In this document: positions 61,410 to 64,000 of the stretch, piece by piece | Layout: every line of letters starts with the position of its first letter | How positions within the stretch are numbered: position 1 is the first letter of the stretch | Assembly (NCBI RefSeq): GCF_003952185.1 | Contig: NZ_RXFS01000013.1 | Span: 1-64,000, forward strand | Origin: Variovorax sp. 679 | GTDB taxonomy: Bacteria > Pseudomonadota > Gammaproteobacteria > Burkholderiales > Burkholderiaceae_C | DNA: 64,000 nucleotides | Direction of reading: 5' to 3' | Notes under the pieces: generated by a model | The model's input: only the letters and a program-made list of their open reading frames with translations | What the model was told of the DNA's origin: nothing | Databases searched by the model: none | Translations under genes and position numbers: made by a program

Positions 61410-61991
61410 ATGTCCATGAAGCTGTATTTCGACCCGCACAGCCGCGCCCACATCGCCAAGTGGATGCTCGACGAAGCCGGCGCCGACTACGAGATCGTCA
61501 CCACCCTCATCAAGGACAAGGCCCACAAGACGCCCGAGTACCTGAAGATCAATCCGGCGGGCAAGCTGCCGGCGCTGGTCGACGGCCAGGCACGCGTCTT
61601 CGAGAACGCCGCCATCTGCATGTACGTGGCCGAGAAGTTTCCCGGCAAGCGGCTCGCCCCGCCCGTGGGCTCGCCCGAGCGGGGCCGCTACCTGTCGCTG
61701 ATGGTCTATTCGACCGCGCAGCTGGAGCCCGCGATGGGCGACGCGATCCTGAAGATCCGCAGCAACAACAGCGCGCGCGGCTGGACCAGCTTCGAGGCGG
61801 CCAAGGACGCGGTCGAGCGCGAACTGCGCTCCGGCCCCTACCTGTTCGGCGCGCAGTTCACCGCGGCCGACGTGATGATCGGCTCGATGCTCATCTGGCA
61901 CCGCGCCTTCGGCGGCGTCCTGCACCGCCCGACGCTCGACGCCTATGTCGACCGGCTGCAGGCCCGCCCCAAGGGCATGAAGTTCGGCTGA
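61410..61991 (+). CDS. Glutathione S-transferase
   Basis: 193 residues with AGGAGG just before the ATG. The thioredoxin-like domain includes LYFDPHSRAHIAKWML and NPAGKLPALV (cis-Pro), then VFENAAICMYVAEKF. The C-terminal helical part holds FTAADVMIGSMLIW. The pattern is that of soluble bacterial GST that conjugates or reduces xenobiotics. It follows pssA by 34 bases on the same strand. Confidence 0.92.
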   Translation: MSMKLYFDPHSRAHIAKWMLDEAGADYEIVTTLIKDKAHKTPEYLKINPAGKLPALVDGQARVFENAAICMYVAEKFPGKRLAPPVGSPERGRYLSLMVYSTAQLEPAMGDAILKIRSNNSARGWTSFEAAKDAVERELRSGPYLFGAQFTAADVMIGSMLIWHRAFGGVLHRPTLDAYVDRLQARPKGMKFG

Positions 61992-62085
61992 ACGCGGCGC
62001 GGCGTGCCGCGCTGGTGACAACGCGCGGCGAAGGCACGTCCTTTAATCGGCTTCCTTGTTCCATTCCAAGAAGAGAGACGCCCGC

Positions 62086-64000
62086 ATGACATCGAAGAAC
62101 GCCACGCCCTCCCGGTTTTCGCTCACGGCCCTTTCCGTGGGCCTGGTCGCCCTGCTCGCCGCCTGCGCGAGCACGCCGCCGCCCGGCGCGCGCAGCGTGA
62201 CCATCGAGCGCACCACCTTCGGCATCCCGCACATCACCGCGCCGGACTACGAGGGCCTGGCGTACGGCAGCGCCTATGCGCATGCGCAGGACAACGTCTG
62301 CCAGACGGCCGAGCACCTGCTAACGCTGCGCGGCGAGCGCTCGCAGTTCCTGGGCGCGCAGAACACCGGTGACCTGGGCCTGGGCCGCGCGCCGAATGCG
62401 CAGATCGACCTGTTCATCCGCTACCACATGGACGACGCCGCGCTGGCGCGCGCGGCCACCACCACGAGCCCCGACGTGCAGGCCGCGCTGCGCGGCTACG
62501 TGGCCGGCTACAACCGCTACCTGCAGGATGCCGGCCCCAACGGATTGCCAGAAGCCTGCCGCGGCAAGCCCTGGGTGCGGCCGATGACGGCCGGCGACCT
62601 GTCGCGCGCCACCGAGATGTCGATGATCCAGGGCGGCCTGGGTGCGCTGGCCGGCGCCGTGCTGGCAGCCGTGCCTCCCGCCGCCGGAGCCAAGACCGGC
62701 GCCGCGCCGGTGGACCTGAAGGAAGCCGTCGCCGAAATCGGCCGCCGCAGCTTCAACGCCAACCCGGAGGGCGGCGAACTAGGTTCCAACGGCTGGGCGT
62801 TCGGGCGCAACGCCACGCCGGACGGCAAGGGCCTGCTGCTCGGCAACCCGCACTTTCCGTGGACCGGCACCAACCGCTTCTGGCAGATGCACCTCACCAT
62901 CCCCGGCAAGCTCGACGTGATGGGCGCCACCGGCGGCCTGAGCCCGGTGGTGGCCATCGGCTTCAACAAGGACGTGGCCTGGACGCACACCGTGTCGACC
63001 GGCAAGCGCTTCACGCTGTACGAGCTGAAGCTCGACCCCAATGACCCGACCGTGTACCTGGTCGACGGCCAGCCGAAGAAGATGGTCGCGCGCACCGTGG
63101 CGCTGCCCGCCGCGGCAACGGGCGGCAACACGCCGCCGGTGCAGCACACCTTCTATTCGACCGACTGGGGCCCCGTGATCTCGCTGCCGCGCGCCGGCCT
63201 GGGCTGGACCGCGCAGAAGGCCTACGCCATCCGCGACGCCAACACGCTCAACGTGCGCTCGGCCGAGAGCTGGATGAAGATGGCGCTGGCACGCAACGTG
63301 GCCGAGCTACGCGCCGCCATGGGCAACCAGGGCATGCCGTGGATCAACACCATCGCGGCCGACCGCGACGGCAATGCCATGTACGCCGACCTGTCGGTGG
63401 TGCCCGACGTGTCGGCCGACATGCTCAAGAGCTGCGCCCCCTCGCCCGCCGCCGCGGCGCTGCTCAACGCGGCCGGGTTGCCGGTGCTGGACGGCTCGCG
63501 CAGCGCCTGCGCGTGGAACCGCGACAGCGCGGCCGCCGCGCCGGGCGTCATCGCGCCGGCGCGCATGCCGGTGCTCATCACGCCCGACTACGTGCAGAAC
63601 AGCAACGACAGCTTCTGGCTCAGCAACCCCGACACCCCGCCGATGGCAGGCGTATCGCCGCTGGTGGGCCCGGTCGGCGTGCCGCAGCGACTGCGCACGC
63701 GCAGCGGGATCATGGAAATCCGGGGCCGGCTCGCGGGCAGCGACGGCCTGCCCGGCAATCGCATGGGCGCTGCCGAGCTGCGCAGGGTGATCTTCCGCGA
63801 CAGGAATCTCGCGGGCATGCTGGTGATGGATGACCTGCAGGCCGCGTGCACTGCCGCCGGCAGCGCGCTCACCGCCGACCAGGCGCTGGGCTGCCGCGTG
63901 CTCTCCGCCTGGGACCGCACCAGCAATGCCGACTCGAAGGGCGCGCCGCTGTTCCGCGAGTTCTGGCGCAAGACGAAGGACGTGCCGAAGGTCTGGCGCG
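62086..64000 (+). CDS. Penicillin/acyl-homoserine lactone acylase family lipoprotein (cut by window end)
   Basis: First 638 residues; the gene continues past the window. Lipobox LLAAC (Cys27). The N-terminal nucleophile hydrolase layout is visible: alpha chain ITAPDYEGLAYGSAYAHAQDN, a spacer, and the autocatalytic site GELGSNGWAFG with Ser234 as the new N-terminus. Later NPHFPWTGTNRFWQ and WTHTVSTGKRFTLYEL resemble PvdQ and related acylases that hydrolyse acyl amides, including quorum-sensing lactones. Substrate choice cannot be read. The membrane anchor would hold it on the periplasmic side. Confidence 0.88.
   Translation, partial: MTSKNATPSRFSLTALSVGLVALLAACASTPPPGARSVTIERTTFGIPHITAPDYEGLAYGSAYAHAQDNVCQTAEHLLTLRGERSQFLGAQNTGDLGLGRAPNAQIDLFIRYHMDDAALARAATTTSPDVQAALRGYVAGYNRYLQDAGPNGLPEACRGKPWVRPMTAGDLSRATEMSMIQGGLGALAGAVLAAVPPAAGAKTGAAPVDLKEAVAEIGRRSFNANPEGGELGSNGWAFGRNATPDGKGLLLGNPHFPWTGTNRFWQMHLTIPGKLDVMGATGGLSPVVAIGFNKDVAWTHTVSTGKRFTLYELKLDPNDPTVYLVDGQPKKMVARTVALPAAATGGNTPPVQHTFYSTDWGPVISLPRAGLGWTAQKAYAIRDANTLNVRSAESWMKMALARNVAELRAAMGNQGMPWINTIAADRDGNAMYADLSVVPDVSADMLKSCAPSPAAAALLNAAGLPVLDGSRSACAWNRDSAAAAPGVIAPARMPVLITPDYVQNSNDSFWLSNPDTPPMAGVSPLVGPVGVPQRLRTRSGIMEIRGRLAGSDGLPGNRMGAAELRRVIFRDRNLAGMLVMDDLQAACTAAGSALTADQALGCRVLSAWDRTSNADSKGAPLFREFWRKTKDVPKVWR

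Overview
The window is a high-GC chromosomal segment from a beta-proteobacterium, most likely Comamonadaceae and probably close to Variovorax. I infer this from the gene content: three Bug/TctC-type solute receptors, a Burkholderiales-type trimeric porin, an imuA-imuB-dnaE2 mutasome cassette, many LysR/IclR/AraC/TetR regulators, a metal-free NAD formate dehydrogenase, and very dense packing with frequent ATGA overlaps. I saw no rRNA, tRNA, CRISPR array, insertion sequence or prophage.

Layout. 1-309: no supportable gene. 310-1878: a 2H RNA ligase/phosphodiesterase and an APH-like phosphotransferase. 1903-8443 (minus): an SOS mutagenesis operon, imuA-imuB-dnaE2, plus a proline-rich MmcB-like predicted nuclease. 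It is driven by a TTGCCG-N17-TATAAA promoter whose -10 lies inside a LexA box. 8505-11928: a LysR/M20 peptidase divergent pair and an aldo/keto reductase. 11915-22164: a catabolic locus with a seven-gene minus-strand array (FAD oxidoreductase, IclR regulator, AcnX large and small subunits, IlvD/Edd dehydratase, porin, Bug receptor) opposite two tandem Bug receptors. An IclR-like palindrome lies in the divergent promoter. 22171-28969: hydrolase/cytochrome b561, a GT2 glycosyltransferase, a YgiD-like dioxygenase with a LysR regulator, and an ABC exporter.

28977-35414: a VOC/TetR pair with twin operators, a 24-residue membrane peptide, the DUF2868/DUF3482-GTPase pair, an orphan TRAP receptor, and a DUF1772-macrodomain pair. 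35461-39886: a sugar-acid dehydratase, a methyltransferase, and a short-chain dehydrogenase/AraC pair. 40008-46364: a GDPD lipoprotein behind a Pho-box-like site, two membrane proteins, a sulfite-oxidase-fold protein with a LysR regulator, and an HPP protein with NAD-dependent formate dehydrogenase that has a hairpin-rich leader. 46567-49480: an amidohydrolase, a class A beta-lactamase, and an ArsR-SRPBCC pair. 49571-54495: a likely phosphate-scavenging operon (Pho box, AP-fold lipoprotein, 60-residue lipoprotein, Tat-exported phosphocholine phospholipase C, terminator). 54511-64000: DeoR and AraC regulators, an FAD monooxygenase, DUF2272, DUF3297, RNase HI-like, DUF4124, a GATase, PssA, a GST, and a penicillin/AHL acylase cut by the window end.

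Functional themes are DNA-damage mutagenesis, uptake and dehydration of an unidentified hydroxy-acid, and phosphate acquisition from phospholipids. The rest is detoxification, envelope and housekeeping genes. Family calls come from reading translated motifs; no database search was run.
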